A model generated the notes under the pieces. The model was not told the DNA's origin. It did not search any database and worked only from the letters and a program-made list of their open reading frames with translations. Below are positions 9,001 through 16,936 of a stretch of DNA of 18,591 nt, piece by piece. Source of the stretch: Nephromyces sp. MM_2019 (Eukaryota > Apicomplexa > Aconoidasida > Nephromycida). Within the stretch, counting starts at the first letter, position 1; every line of letters begins with the position of its first letter. A program made the position numbers and the translations under genes. The DNA is taken from positions 2,656-21,246 of the forward strand of contig JADHZB010001434.1 in the NCBI GenBank assembly GCA_015657535.1. The letters run 5' to 3'.

Positions 9001-11437
9001 ACGCGTATGCGTATGTGCGTTTGTTTTTTTTACGTTCACATCTTCTATCTGACAGTGTTTGTGTGTGTGTTTCCTTGTGTGAACAGGAGGGAGGAGAAAT
9101 GAAGTCTCTCTATCATACTAATGATATCATTGAGTTTAATATCGATATTCATGAGTATATACAAGGTAAGTATTGCTGGTGTCTCATGATTGAGTGTACG
9201 TACACACACACTCTCTACTCAGAATTAGAGGTTTTGCATGTTTCCGCTTATTTCGTGGTGTATATACACTGAAAAGACGATTTTTGGCTGCTTTTCATTC
9301 AATGAGAGGATGAATCGCTGAAAACACACTTGCACACACACGCCCACACACATCCCCGTACACATACGCACACGCACACAGATGCGCTTGTTTCCTTTTC
9401 TTATTGAGTGTGTGCATGTCGATTTGATGCTCACATATGCGAAATTTTGTACGTGTACTTACACCCCGTCTTCGTTCTTATATTGTGTGTGTAACTTCTC
9501 AAGTGTGCGAGTTTGCTCTTCTTTAGGATCTTGGCGCCCTTACAAAGTGAAGGATCTTCAACTTGATTATACGATGCTAGAACCTCATGTGAGGGTGTTC
9601 TTGGAGCCTTCAAGTGATGCAATGAGCCCTACATATGCTGGAAAGATTAAGGTGTGCCTCTAGTTGGGTGGTAGTGTGGGGTGAGGGGCTTATTTGGGGG
9701 ATGGTTTTTGGGGGGTGGAGGAAGGGCTGCTTTGGTGTGTGTTTGTGGGGTGGGGGGTTTGTTCTTTGGGATGGTATTTCCAAGATTTTTGGTGGTAGAA
9801 AAGGATGAAAAGGCTGCATTTCTACTATGTATTTACATATGTGAGTGTGTGTGTAGTTACGTGAAAGTGTGCATATGTGTGTTTTTTTCATATTAAATCC
9901 CCTCTAATTACCTCCTCTAGTCATTGTGTAGTTTTTTAGTCTGCTTTTATCTAAACTATTTGACTTTCCCTTCTTAAATGAGGATTTCATTAGTGGTACT
10001 CTCTGAGGGGTGTACGTACTCCCTCTTGTTCTTCTATTAAGCTTCTACCCACTGCCCCCTTTCATAGGCTCCCGATCGATTTGGTGTTTTTTCGTTTATT
10101 GTTGATTACTTGAGGTCAGGCTATACCCTGCTTCATGTGGAGAGTAAGGTAATGTGTGTGTGTGGAGGGCTTGGTGTATGGATGTAAGCATGTATATGCA
10201 TGTATGTTTTTGTGTGTGTATGTAATTTTCTTGATTTGTGTGCAGCCAAGTATTCGGATATAATAGATATAAGCGTGTGTGTGCGGCTACGATTATATTT
10301 GGTTGTGACTATAAAGCTGTGTGTTCATGCCGCCAAACCTGCATGTGTGTGCCCACAAAAATATGTGCGCGTAGCTACAACTCTGTGTGAATATATGTGC
10401 GTGTGCATGCTTTTTCTGCTCTAATCGGCTTCCAGTATGTGTTACTTGAAGAAGGCAGCGCATGCATGTGAGTTTTCCTATTTGTGGGTATGAATGTATA
10501 CTTATCTAAGTGTGTGTGTGCGTGCGTATTTTTTGCTATATAAACCTCTGTTTGTCTCATACCATGCTTCAAAGCTTGGATACTTTCCTCTGACCATGTA
10601 TGTGCTGGAACTTCGGTGTGTACACACCACAGGCACACCTACCGCCCTGCTTAATCTGTGTGTGTGGGGAATATTCTTCTATCCCTTTCCTTGGTGTCTT
10701 CTTCTCTTCTGATTTTGATTGAAAGCTCATGGTAACTCGGTGTACGTACACTGTCGCTACTTACCCTTTTTCATACTTTAGGCCCCTGTTGACAGACCAA
10801 AAGCTTACGAGAAGCCTCGTCTTCTCGCTTTATCGCCTTATTATAGCAGCGTGATGACTCTCTTAATAGGTAGTTATGTGTGTGTGTTTGTGTGTGCGAG
10901 TGAGTGTATGTATGCTTGGAATGGTGTGTGCAAGTGTACAAGTGTACGTACGCTTGAAGGTGTGTGTATGCGAGTGTAAGTATGCTTAAAGTCATGTTTT
11001 TTTGCTTGAAGCGGTTTATCAGCCTACACTGGTGTGTGTGCTTGCATGTGTATGCTACCAGCAGCCTGTGTGTGTTAGTCTTCTTAAGCTACCTACTTTA
11101 AGTTTGCCCTGCAGTGTAGAGCAACAGAGTGCAATAGTTACTTGAGATGCCGCGCTGCAGCACACACGCGGAAGCACATGAGCATAAAGTGTAGGTTAAA
11201 GCGTGAAGTTTAAGCTTCTTCTGTAATGCTTAGATAGATAACCTAGGCAAGTTGAGAGTAGCATGCGAGGTATGTGCATATGCACACACGTACCCGAGCT
11301 TCACGCAAGATATATGCACACACACACACACACACACACACACTATCTGGCTTGTCTCATTCTGCACTGCAGGTTTCTTCTTTTTCGCAATCTTCTTCAA
11401 CCTCGCTGAGCCCACTGTAAAAGTCAAAACTGCCTGA
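6047..11437 (+). CDS. OST48: Oligosaccharyltransferase 48-kDa subunit (OST48/DDOST/WBP1 family), 11 exons
   Basis: This is a non-catalytic ER-membrane subunit of the complex that transfers the lipid-linked glycan to Asn of nascent proteins. Exons: 6047-6341, 6810-6914, 7311-7577, 7819-7914, 8212-8314, 8528-8618, 9087-9165, 9527-9651, 10068-10148, 10782-10869, 11373-11437. All junctions are G|GT..AG| and all phases match, giving 464 residues (family usually 430-460). An N-terminal hydrophobic segment (about residues 24-43, LIASLMIMAVYMIGCAYI) is the signal sequence. Family landmarks in order: DGGYQVIVDENQTHSL; FFDAGGSIMLAIEG; LFKGCGNSIEP; FQGRNNARLLLSGSVKFFSD; VLRYSNLKHY; GSWRPYKVKDLQLDY; APDRFGVFSFIVDYLRSGYT; RPKAYEKPRLLALSPYYSS. 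A C-terminal membrane helix (about 433-453) precedes a short tail ending in VKTA. ATG 6047 gives the longest signal sequence; a later in-frame ATG at 6131 would leave a shorter one. The N-terminal ~90 residues are the least conserved part and the start is the main doubt. Confidence 0.93.
6395..6766 (+). repeat. 20 perfect copies of an 18-bp minisatellite in OST48 intron 1
   Basis: The unit ATGTGTGTGTGTATTGGC has its ATTGGC landmark at 6407 and then every 18 bp to 6749. I see no substitution in any copy. It fills most of intron 1 (6342-6809). Since 18 is a multiple of three and the unit has no stop in most frames, it creates long spurious open frames on both strands (6244-7009), with peptides such as MPIHTH repeated or CVCVLA repeated. 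None of these is a gene. Confidence 0.97.
6915..7310 (+). other. OST48 intron 2, with G-rich tract and an ambiguous base
   Basis: Donor CAAG|GTGATG, acceptor TTCCTACGCAG. From 6930 to 7130 the coding strand has many runs of 4-8 G, including GGGNGGGGGGGG around the single N at 6974, where assembly failed to resolve a base or run length. The spacing of G runs (6943-6995, 7035-7055, 7077-7083) fits G-quadruplex potential in DNA and in the pre-mRNA. The 3' part returns to TGTGTG-rich sequence. Confidence 0.75.
7578..7818 (+). other. OST48 intron 3, with TTC/TCT pyrimidine tract
   Basis: Donor AAAG|GTATGT, acceptor TTTTGCAAG. An upstream AG at 7728-7729 followed by an open frame with a serine run (TTCTTCTTC..., 7756-7790) looks like an exon but meets a stop after it. 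Splicing directly to 7819 joins VLFK to GCGNSIEP, which restores the family sequence, so the serine run is an intronic polypyrimidine tract. Confidence 0.8.
8344..8512. repeat. CA/CG alternating purine-pyrimidine array in OST48 intron 5
   Basis: 10-bp units of CGCACACACG type repeat through most of the 212-bp intron (8315-8527). From 8387 to 8491 alternation of pyrimidine and purine is unbroken for about 105 bases with many CGCG steps, a classic Z-DNA-forming composition. Unlike most introns here, the coding strand is the CA-rich one. Confidence 0.9.
8619..9086 (+). other. OST48 intron 6
   Basis: Donor GTG|GTGAGTG, acceptor CTTGTGTGAACAG. It holds a GGAGTGTACGTACACC palindrome at 8748-8763, two short GAGTGTAGAT(A/G)CA-CCTATTnCAC-like repeats at 8658 and 8690, and a TA/TG-rich 3' half. 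No coding content is supported. Confidence 0.7.
9652..10067 (+). other. OST48 intron 8
   Basis: Donor TTAAG|GTGTGC, acceptor CCCCCTTTCATAG. The first 110 bases are a G/T tract with repeated GGGG runs. An imperfect GGTGTACGTACTCC palindrome lies at 10008-10022. The open frames here on both strands are low complexity. Confidence 0.7.
10149..10781 (+). other. OST48 intron 9 (longest, 633 bp)
   Basis: Donor AGTAAG|GTAATG, acceptor TTTTTCATACTTTAG. It contains TG-rich stretches and two palindromes, GTGTGTACACAC at 10616 and GGTGTACGTACACT at 10739. Short open frames (10200-10424, 10494-10712) are Cys/Val-rich. I see no family-like OST48 sequence that would mark a missed exon; the flanking exons join ESK to APVDRPK as expected. 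Confidence 0.7.
10870..11372 (+). other. OST48 intron 10
   Basis: Donor ATAG|GTAGTT, acceptor TCTGCACTGCAG. It carries TG-rich sequence, AGTGTACAAGTGTACGTACGC at about 10931-10951 and a (CA)n microsatellite at 11314-11342. It splits the C-terminal membrane helix, with 5 of its last residues before and the Phe-rich part after the intron. Confidence 0.75.
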
Positions 11438-11451
11438 TGATAAGACGCCTT

Positions 11452-11632
11452 TAAAGAGTGTACATACACCCCCCAAAGCAGTGTGTATGCACACTCAAAA
11501 GCGGTGTATACGGACCGACTATAAGAGTGTATGCACACTCACCAGAGCAGTGTAAACGCAAACCAAAACAGTGTATTTACACCTTCCAAAACCGTGTATG
11601 AACACACGCCAAAGCGGTGTATGTACACCCAC
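11452..11632. repeat. Array of degenerate GTGTATGTACAC palindromes downstream of OST48
   Basis: Just after the OST48 stop, units of about 22-28 bp recur: a near-palindrome (GTGTACATACAC, GTGTATGCACAC, GTGTATTTACAC, GTGTATGAACACAC, GTGTATGTACAC) followed by a CCAAA(G/A)C(A/G)GT linker. I count about seven units (starts near 11457, 11481, 11501, 11525, 11548, 11570, 11594, 11617). The divergence indicates age. Inverted halves could fold as hairpins in the OST48 3' transcript. Confidence 0.8.
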
Positions 11633-11640
11633 TACCCTTA

Positions 11641-11845
11641 TTATCCACCAATTCCAAGACTTTTCCTCAGTGAATTGAAGAATGCGTTCCACACTCTAGG
11701 CTTTACAGAGGATACCATTCCACACACATACCAAGCAGGCAGCTTCGTGCTCGAGGGAGGGTGTATGCACAAACATGCTCTACTTCGGCTGCGCTGATAC
11801 TAGGGCAGTTTAGCTTACAAACAGTATGCTTTAATTAAAGATAAA
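11641..11845. other. Coding-like block, strand unresolved
   Basis: On the plus strand TTTTCCTCAG (to 11670) is an excellent acceptor, followed by an open block (ELKNAFHTLGFTEDTIP and on) to a possible donor GAGGGAGG|GTGTAT at about 11762. A further acceptor GGGCAGTTTAG at 11808-11818 opens a short frame with a stop near 11839. On the minus strand the same DNA encodes WNAFFNSLRKSLGIGG ending in a stop at 11641-11643, which would suit a gene converging on OST48. Neither is a family I recognise. Composition alone does not decide. Confidence 0.3.
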
Positions 11846-12049
11846 CCGAATCTCCGGTGTTGTTTGGGTCCGTATGCGTGTCTTTGTGGGTGTGTGCATG
11901 CGCTTGTTCGGGTGTGCGTGTTTCTCTTCGTTCCTGTGTGTCTGTGTCTCTGCGTGCCTATGCGTGAGTGCACCCCTGCAATTCTGTGTCTGTGTGTCCC
12001 TCTGCATGTCTGCGAGTGTGTATGTCTCTTCGTGTCTGCGCTTATACTA

Positions 12050-12690
12050 TTAATTGAAGTGCATGCTCTTTCTCCATGGGAAGCCTGTATAATTCAAATG
12101 AGTGGAGTGTGTGTTACGCCTACTTTTCCAGAGAAAACAATCATCTGCTGTGATGCACTGTCCCTCCATGGCTTTATGGAGTGTACATACACCCGCACAC
12201 ACCGAATAGCAGGGTGAAACTTTCGTATACACGCGTACACACACAAAACACACCTGTTTCGCTTACTATAGGTTAAATCTGATTCCTCTTAATCTTCACC
12301 AGATTACTCACACCCTACGAGCACCCCTGTGTGTGGCGACGTCCTTCGCTTCTTGAAACCCACCAGCGGTATCAGCAGCTGCTCATTGGCAGGCACACAC
12401 ATGTACTCCGCACACACAACACACAGCGCATACACAAACCCAATTCACACACACGACACCCACGCACCAAATGCACACACAAGGCACACACAACACACAG
12501 CGCATACACAAACTTTTTACACACACACACAGTTCACACGCACATACACGACATACACACACACAGAGCTCAGCAAGCATGTAGTCTAGAACCCCCTCAA
12601 GCAAAGCCAGCTAGTACCTTAGGTTTGCTACAAGTTTCTTCGCCATGTTGCGCTGTGTTAGCAAACTTCTACACACAAGCTTTTTAGAAA
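12050..12690. other. Coding-like blocks between CA-rich repeats, strand unresolved
   Basis: Three short non-repetitive blocks stand out. 12058-12185: minus-strand frame with MEGQCITADDCFLWKS and a donor-like GTAGGC; plus-strand frame also open. 12303-12392: minus strand has acceptor CCTGCCAATGAGCAG and donor GGGT|GTGAGT; plus strand reads RRPSLLETHQRYQQLLIG but lacks a donor. 12570-12690: plus-strand frame QACSLEPPQAKPASTLGLL, or minus-strand MAKKLVANLR with donor AAG|GTACTA. Minus-strand exons of gene B fit the splice signals slightly better, but the phases do not chain cleanly. The intervening 12395-12565 is CA-rich simple sequence. Confidence 0.25.
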
Positions 12691-13177
12691 GGAACTACCA
12701 GTTGCTCGCGCAACACAAACACTATCATATGCACACACACTCACAGCACGCATACAACTATCAATTCAGGGTATTCGCTAAAGCACGATACAAGAGCAAT
12801 ATAGAATACGCACACACACACAATAACAATACATACAAGGATATACACAAACGAACACACATAAGCATAGAAAGTGCAGTACGAACACACAAGCATAACA
12901 CAACGAAAATGCATGTTGCAGGCACACAGACATTCTAGCCGATGAAAACGCATACACACAAAAGTGAGAAATCTTGCAAAGATACACATATAAAACGCAC
13001 ACACACCAAGATATACACGCACACACACTTCATACTTAAAACCCCAATATATCAAGCTATATCCAAGCGAAAGTAAGTGCAGCCGGGGGGGGCTGCAATA
13101 AGGAAACACGGGAAATATCGTTGGGCAGCATTCACACACACTAGCACAAACACCCCCACTTATAAACGTAAAAAAAA

Positions 13178-13256
13178 CACACAGATACACACACACACAC
13201 ACACACACACACACCCGCGCATACGCACACATACACACACACACACACCCGCGCAT

Positions 13257-13292
<36 letters not shown>

Positions 13293-13318
13293 GCGCATAC
13301 GCACACATACACACACAT
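13178..13318. repeat. CA microsatellite with three CCCGCGCATACGCACAC inserts
   Basis: A (CA)n tract is interrupted by CCCGCGCATACGCACAC at 13214, 13248 and 13290 with CA spacers of different length. Opposite-strand open frames (12741-13377) are Cys/Val/Arg-rich shadows of it. Confidence 0.92.
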
Positions 13319-13369
13319 TGGGAAGTGAGAGGTATGCGCGCGCAGAAACATATTGTGAGATTCTTACAC

Positions 13370-14138
13370 AGGCTCATGGGGAGTCGGGCGGTTTTTCATG
13401 CACACAAGAGGAGTTACAAGAATGACAAGCTAGAAGAGTATGCGCACACAAGAGGATGCCCACACACAAGAGGACCCACAGACTCCAGGATCCCCAAGCC
13501 TAGCTATTAACACGTAAAAATATGTAGCAACGCATCTAAGCATCACAATGCATTGCTTCCCGCCGCACACACGCTGCCGTAGAGTTGTGCACACACGCAA
13601 TAGCTGTCTTAGAGCTACATCAATTCAAGCTACCGTAGAGTTGCACACACACAAGCCATCGTAAAGTCGCACAGAAATACGCACAAGCTGCCGTATATTT
13701 GCACACACGCACACACATACTCCTACATCAACCATATGGCATGGATGCTATGAAGATATGGTCCAACCATACGATGAACCCCACAAAGTGCAGCACACAA
13801 TGAGCAAGTGCAGCACACAATGAGCAAGTGAAGAACACACAAACGATTGCAGGGAAGTGAACGCTATGAGCCATGCCTACCAGCTCCTCACGTTGTTACT
13901 CTAGCGATTCCTCCTCTTAATAGAGACGAGCACACACACACACACACACACACAGCACACGCCCCGTACACACACTATCTGTATAAGGTCATTCGAAAAA
14001 AGCTTGTGTTCAACAGTCCTTACACTTGCGTCTACATACCTTTCGGTGTGTACGTATTCACTCTCACCCAGAAAATCCTCTGTGTGTTCGCTTAGCCTCA
14101 TGACCTTCTGCGGATGCTCCTCATCATAGCATATGTGA
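13370..14138 (-). CDS. Gene B: candidate exons of an unidentified minus-strand gene
   Basis: The best block is at 14138-13976 (minus): after GTTCACACACAG it reads [18 protein letters not shown], then [18 protein letters not shown], with donors at GAAAG|GTATGT (14039) or ATA|GTGTGT (13975). Its mixed polar composition is unlike the repeats around it. A second block at 13429-13370 has acceptor CATACTCTTCTAG, 20 codons ([20 protein letters not shown]) and donor CCT|GTGTAAG. A short block near 13925-13885 (GGIARV) could join them. The strand between is TG-rich in this direction, as in other introns here. The plus strand over 13325-13510 and 13847-13925 is also open and gene-like, so the strand is not certain. 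No family recognised; the start would lie upstream of 14138. Confidence 0.3.
13565..13712. repeat. Degenerate tandem repeat, AGCTGCCGTAGAGTTGCACAC family
   Basis: Units begin at about 13571, 13600, 13628, 13656 and 13687, each (A/C)GCTGYCKTA-RAGTTGCACACACRC with substitutions; spacing is about 28-31 bp. A single related copy (AAGCTGTCTTAAAGTTGCA) occurs at 15806-15824 in gene D, so the sequence is dispersed as well as tandem. Confidence 0.75.
13786..13831. repeat. 20-bp tandem duplication
   Basis: AAGTGCAGCACACAATGAGC occurs at 13786 and again at 13806 without mismatch, followed by a partial third copy (AAGTG). Confidence 0.92.
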
Positions 14139-14139
14139 C

Positions 14140-14500
14140 TGTGTGTGAACCCGCTTTACTGTGTGGAGTCCTACGTGCGTGTGTGCGAACCCCCATGAGT
14201 GTATGTGAGAACCCGCTCGAATTTGTGTGAGAATTTGTTTGAATGCGTGTGCAACACTTTCAAGCGTGTTCGAGAATATCTGAGTGTATACAAATAAATC
14301 TGCGTGTGCGCGCGAGAAGACTTGCAAGTATATGCCAGAACACCTAGGTGTGTGCGAACACCTGCGAGTGTGCACAAGAACACCTGCAAGTGTGCGTGAA
14401 AACCCGTGTTAGTGCGTGCAAAGCTATACAAAAGAGCTTACTGGAGTGTGTGCGAAAAGGTTTTACCGTGTGTGCGAGAGCGTACACACCCTTGTACAAG
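14140..14500. repeat. Degenerate ~22-bp minisatellite
   Basis: About fourteen units of the form GTGTGTGCGAGAACACCTGCAA, 18-24 bp each, for example near 14180, 14200, 14340, 14360, 14382 and 14440. Divergence is high, with the clearest copies at 14330-14400. The opposite strand is open over the array in several frames (14124-14571), giving repetitive His/Thr/Ala/Phe-rich peptides. These are best explained by the repeat. Confidence 0.75.
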
Positions 14501-14675
14501 AGCATAATCTTGTGCTTATAAGCAATTGTATTCTTCAACCAGTGCATGGATGTAGTATCGCATGCGTGCAAAGGTGTGTTTTCTTGATCGTCTGTGTGTG
14601 TGTGTGCATGCTGGTGTGTGACTGTATACTTTCACATGTAGTTACACTAATTTAGACCGCCTTTCATTCAACTAG

Positions 14676-15206
14676 AGCACTGCAACAAAGAAGACAAGCT
14701 GGTGCGGCAATATCTTTGTAGTAGGAGATTTGGAACATACCCTGTAATAGAATGTGTGTGTGTGCGTGTGTTGCGCATGTGTGTATCTACACTGCTGTGC
14801 GTACAAACATGCGTATCCGCGTTTGTATCCCTGCCTGTGTGAGTATATCCATGTGTAGATGTTTAGCCACCTGTGTGCGTAACTAAACAAGAGCATCTGT
14901 GTGTGTGCATCCTAACACAACACCTGTGTGCGAATCGTAAGACCATGTTTCTGTGCGTGTATCCTAGCACAATATCTGTTTTTGTATCTGCGTGTATCTA
15001 TGTATCTCTGTGTGTATATCTATGTAAGTATTCCTTTATCTCTCTACCCGTGTGTGCAACTCTCCGAGTCTCTGTACCTGTGTGCGTCTGCCTGTACCTT
15101 AACGATGTCCATGCAGGTAACTCCGTGTGTGTGTGTGCCGGGATTTGACCAAGCCTGGCGCAACATAGCCAAGTACTATGAAAGTGCTCTCTTTGCCACT
15201 TACTAG
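14676..15206 (+). CDS. Gene C: 3' exons of an unidentified plus-strand gene
   Basis: Two phase-compatible exons are proposed. The first, 14676-14743, follows TTTCATTCAACTAG and encodes HCNKEDKLVRQYLCSRRF then GTYP, ending CCT|GTAATA in phase 0. The last, 15117-15206, follows GATGTCCATGCAG and includes PGFDQAWRNIAKYYESALFA before the stop TAG. The intron between is TG-rich, with degenerate CTGTGTGTGTATC-type repeats. Its stop lies 56 bp from the stop of gene D on the other strand. Upstream exons are not identified and the protein is not recognised. The C-terminus has an aromatic amphipathic helix. Confidence 0.4.
14744..15116 (+). repeat. TG-rich intronic sequence of gene C with degenerate TGTGTGTATC(T/C) units
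   Basis: Imperfect repeats of CTGTGTGTGTAT-CC/CT with spacers such as CTAACACAACACCTGTG (14912) and CTAGCACAATATCTGT (14963) run through the stretch. Overlapping frames at 14873-15206 are Cys/Val/Leu-rich products of it. Confidence 0.5.
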
Positions 15207-15262
15207 TATCGATGATTTCATCTAACACACAAGCACATACACACGTCTCTATTTTAAGGCTG

Positions 15263-16142
15263 TCATCCGTCATGAAGACACAACCGAAGCTTCATCTTCT
15301 CTTTTAAGTTCATACTAACATCTGCAACTAAAGGCTGAGATGCAGGAGCACACACTGAAGCAGTGTTATGCACACAAAGGGGTACACATACCAGTATCAA
15401 CAAACGTTCACACACGGGATTCAAAAGAGAAATAGAAAGGGAGAGAAGCAGATAAAGAGAGACATAGAGATACATACATAAATCACAGAGAGAGAGATAT
15501 AACAACACACACACAGAGATGGTAGAAAGAGATATAAACATATATACTTCAAAAAGAAAAAGAGAGCGATGTATATACAGCATCCACATACAGAGAGCTA
15601 GAGAAATATGTATATATAACACACAGAGAGAGATGCATACATAACACACAGAGAGAGATGCATACATAACACACAGAGAGAGATGCATACATAGCACACA
15701 GAGAGAGATGCACATATATAACACATAGAAAGACAGCATGCAGAGAGATAAGACACACACAGGCATACTAGTGAGGGGGTACACACTATGAGTAACTATG
15801 CCTACAAGCTGTCTTAAAGTTGCATCTGCTGTCTACAAACCCTGCCTCCTGAACTGCCTGCAGTATAAACCACCTTATCAGTAAGCACATACACAAAATT
15901 TGATGACACACCGACATAAGGTGCTGCAAGCACACACGAGGCAGCCTACCCACACATCTGGGCAAGTCTGCGCTTGGGCACATAGACGCATGCACACACA
16001 AGGACACACGCATGTTTAGTCACACATATGAACACACATAAATCAATGCACCCACACGCCTGAACACATACGAGTCTGTGCACACACATGCCTGAACACA
16101 CACACACTTTAATACAGAAGCCTGGACTCACACAAATCTGGG

Positions 16143-16180
<38 letters not shown>

Positions 16181-16900
16181 TCAACAAGTGATATGCTTAA
16201 TGCTATCGTTGCACTTAAAAGGCGCATAAACAGAGTCTTCAAGAATCGTTAGTATCACAGCAAGAACGCCTACAAGTCAACGAAATATCTCCATGAGCAT
16301 CAAGCTATCACACACACAAACGCACAAACACACAAATACACGTCGGGACACCGATACTAACACAAAAATATACACCAGACACGCTGAGACACACACTGAT
16401 GTATTCACATACCGCGACAGACACTGAGGCACAGAAAAACAAAGTAAGATACACACTGCGAGACGCACTACGACACACACTGAGGCGCGCTTACACACAA
16501 TAAGGCAACAAGATACACACACATTGAGACACATAACAAAGTAAAGTGATACACAAGGCAGAGACGCACACTGAGGTACTGAGACACTCTGTAACACGTA
16601 CAAACACACATTAAGACAGAGAATAAGGCCCCGAGACATACACATACACTATTAAATACGCACACATACACACTTACACCCACACACACACACACACACA
16701 CACACTCTTACACTTCTACAAACACACACACATATCGTAACCGTGATATCCTCATGTGAATCCAGTTGTTAGGCAGCTTCTACAAGCAATCAATAGCCTC
16801 ATATTCGCATCCAAAGATATACACCGGCAACGATAACCACAAAGACACTTACATAAAGGAAAAGATAGACTGAGATATATATCTATATATAGTCTATATC

Positions 16901-16936
<36 letters not shown>

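Noticed and set aside
12741..13377. Cys/Val/Arg-rich minus-strand open frames up to 191 residues
   Set aside because: They follow CA/TG microsatellite and CCCGCGCATACGC repeat units; no conserved content.
13571..13712. CRISPR-like array (short repeats with ~10-bp spacers)
   Set aside because: Units are degenerate, spacers are short CA sequence, and the window is clearly eukaryotic.
14124..14571. Overlapping His/Thr/Ala-rich minus-strand frames (75-86 residues)
   Set aside because: They overlay a degenerate ~22-bp minisatellite and are open in several frames at once.
15263..15786. 173-residue minus-strand frame with repeated SLCVMYASLSVCY-like units as one protein
   Set aside because: Only its last ~19 codons, after the acceptor at 15322, look coding; the rest is translation of a 25-bp GA/CA repeat.
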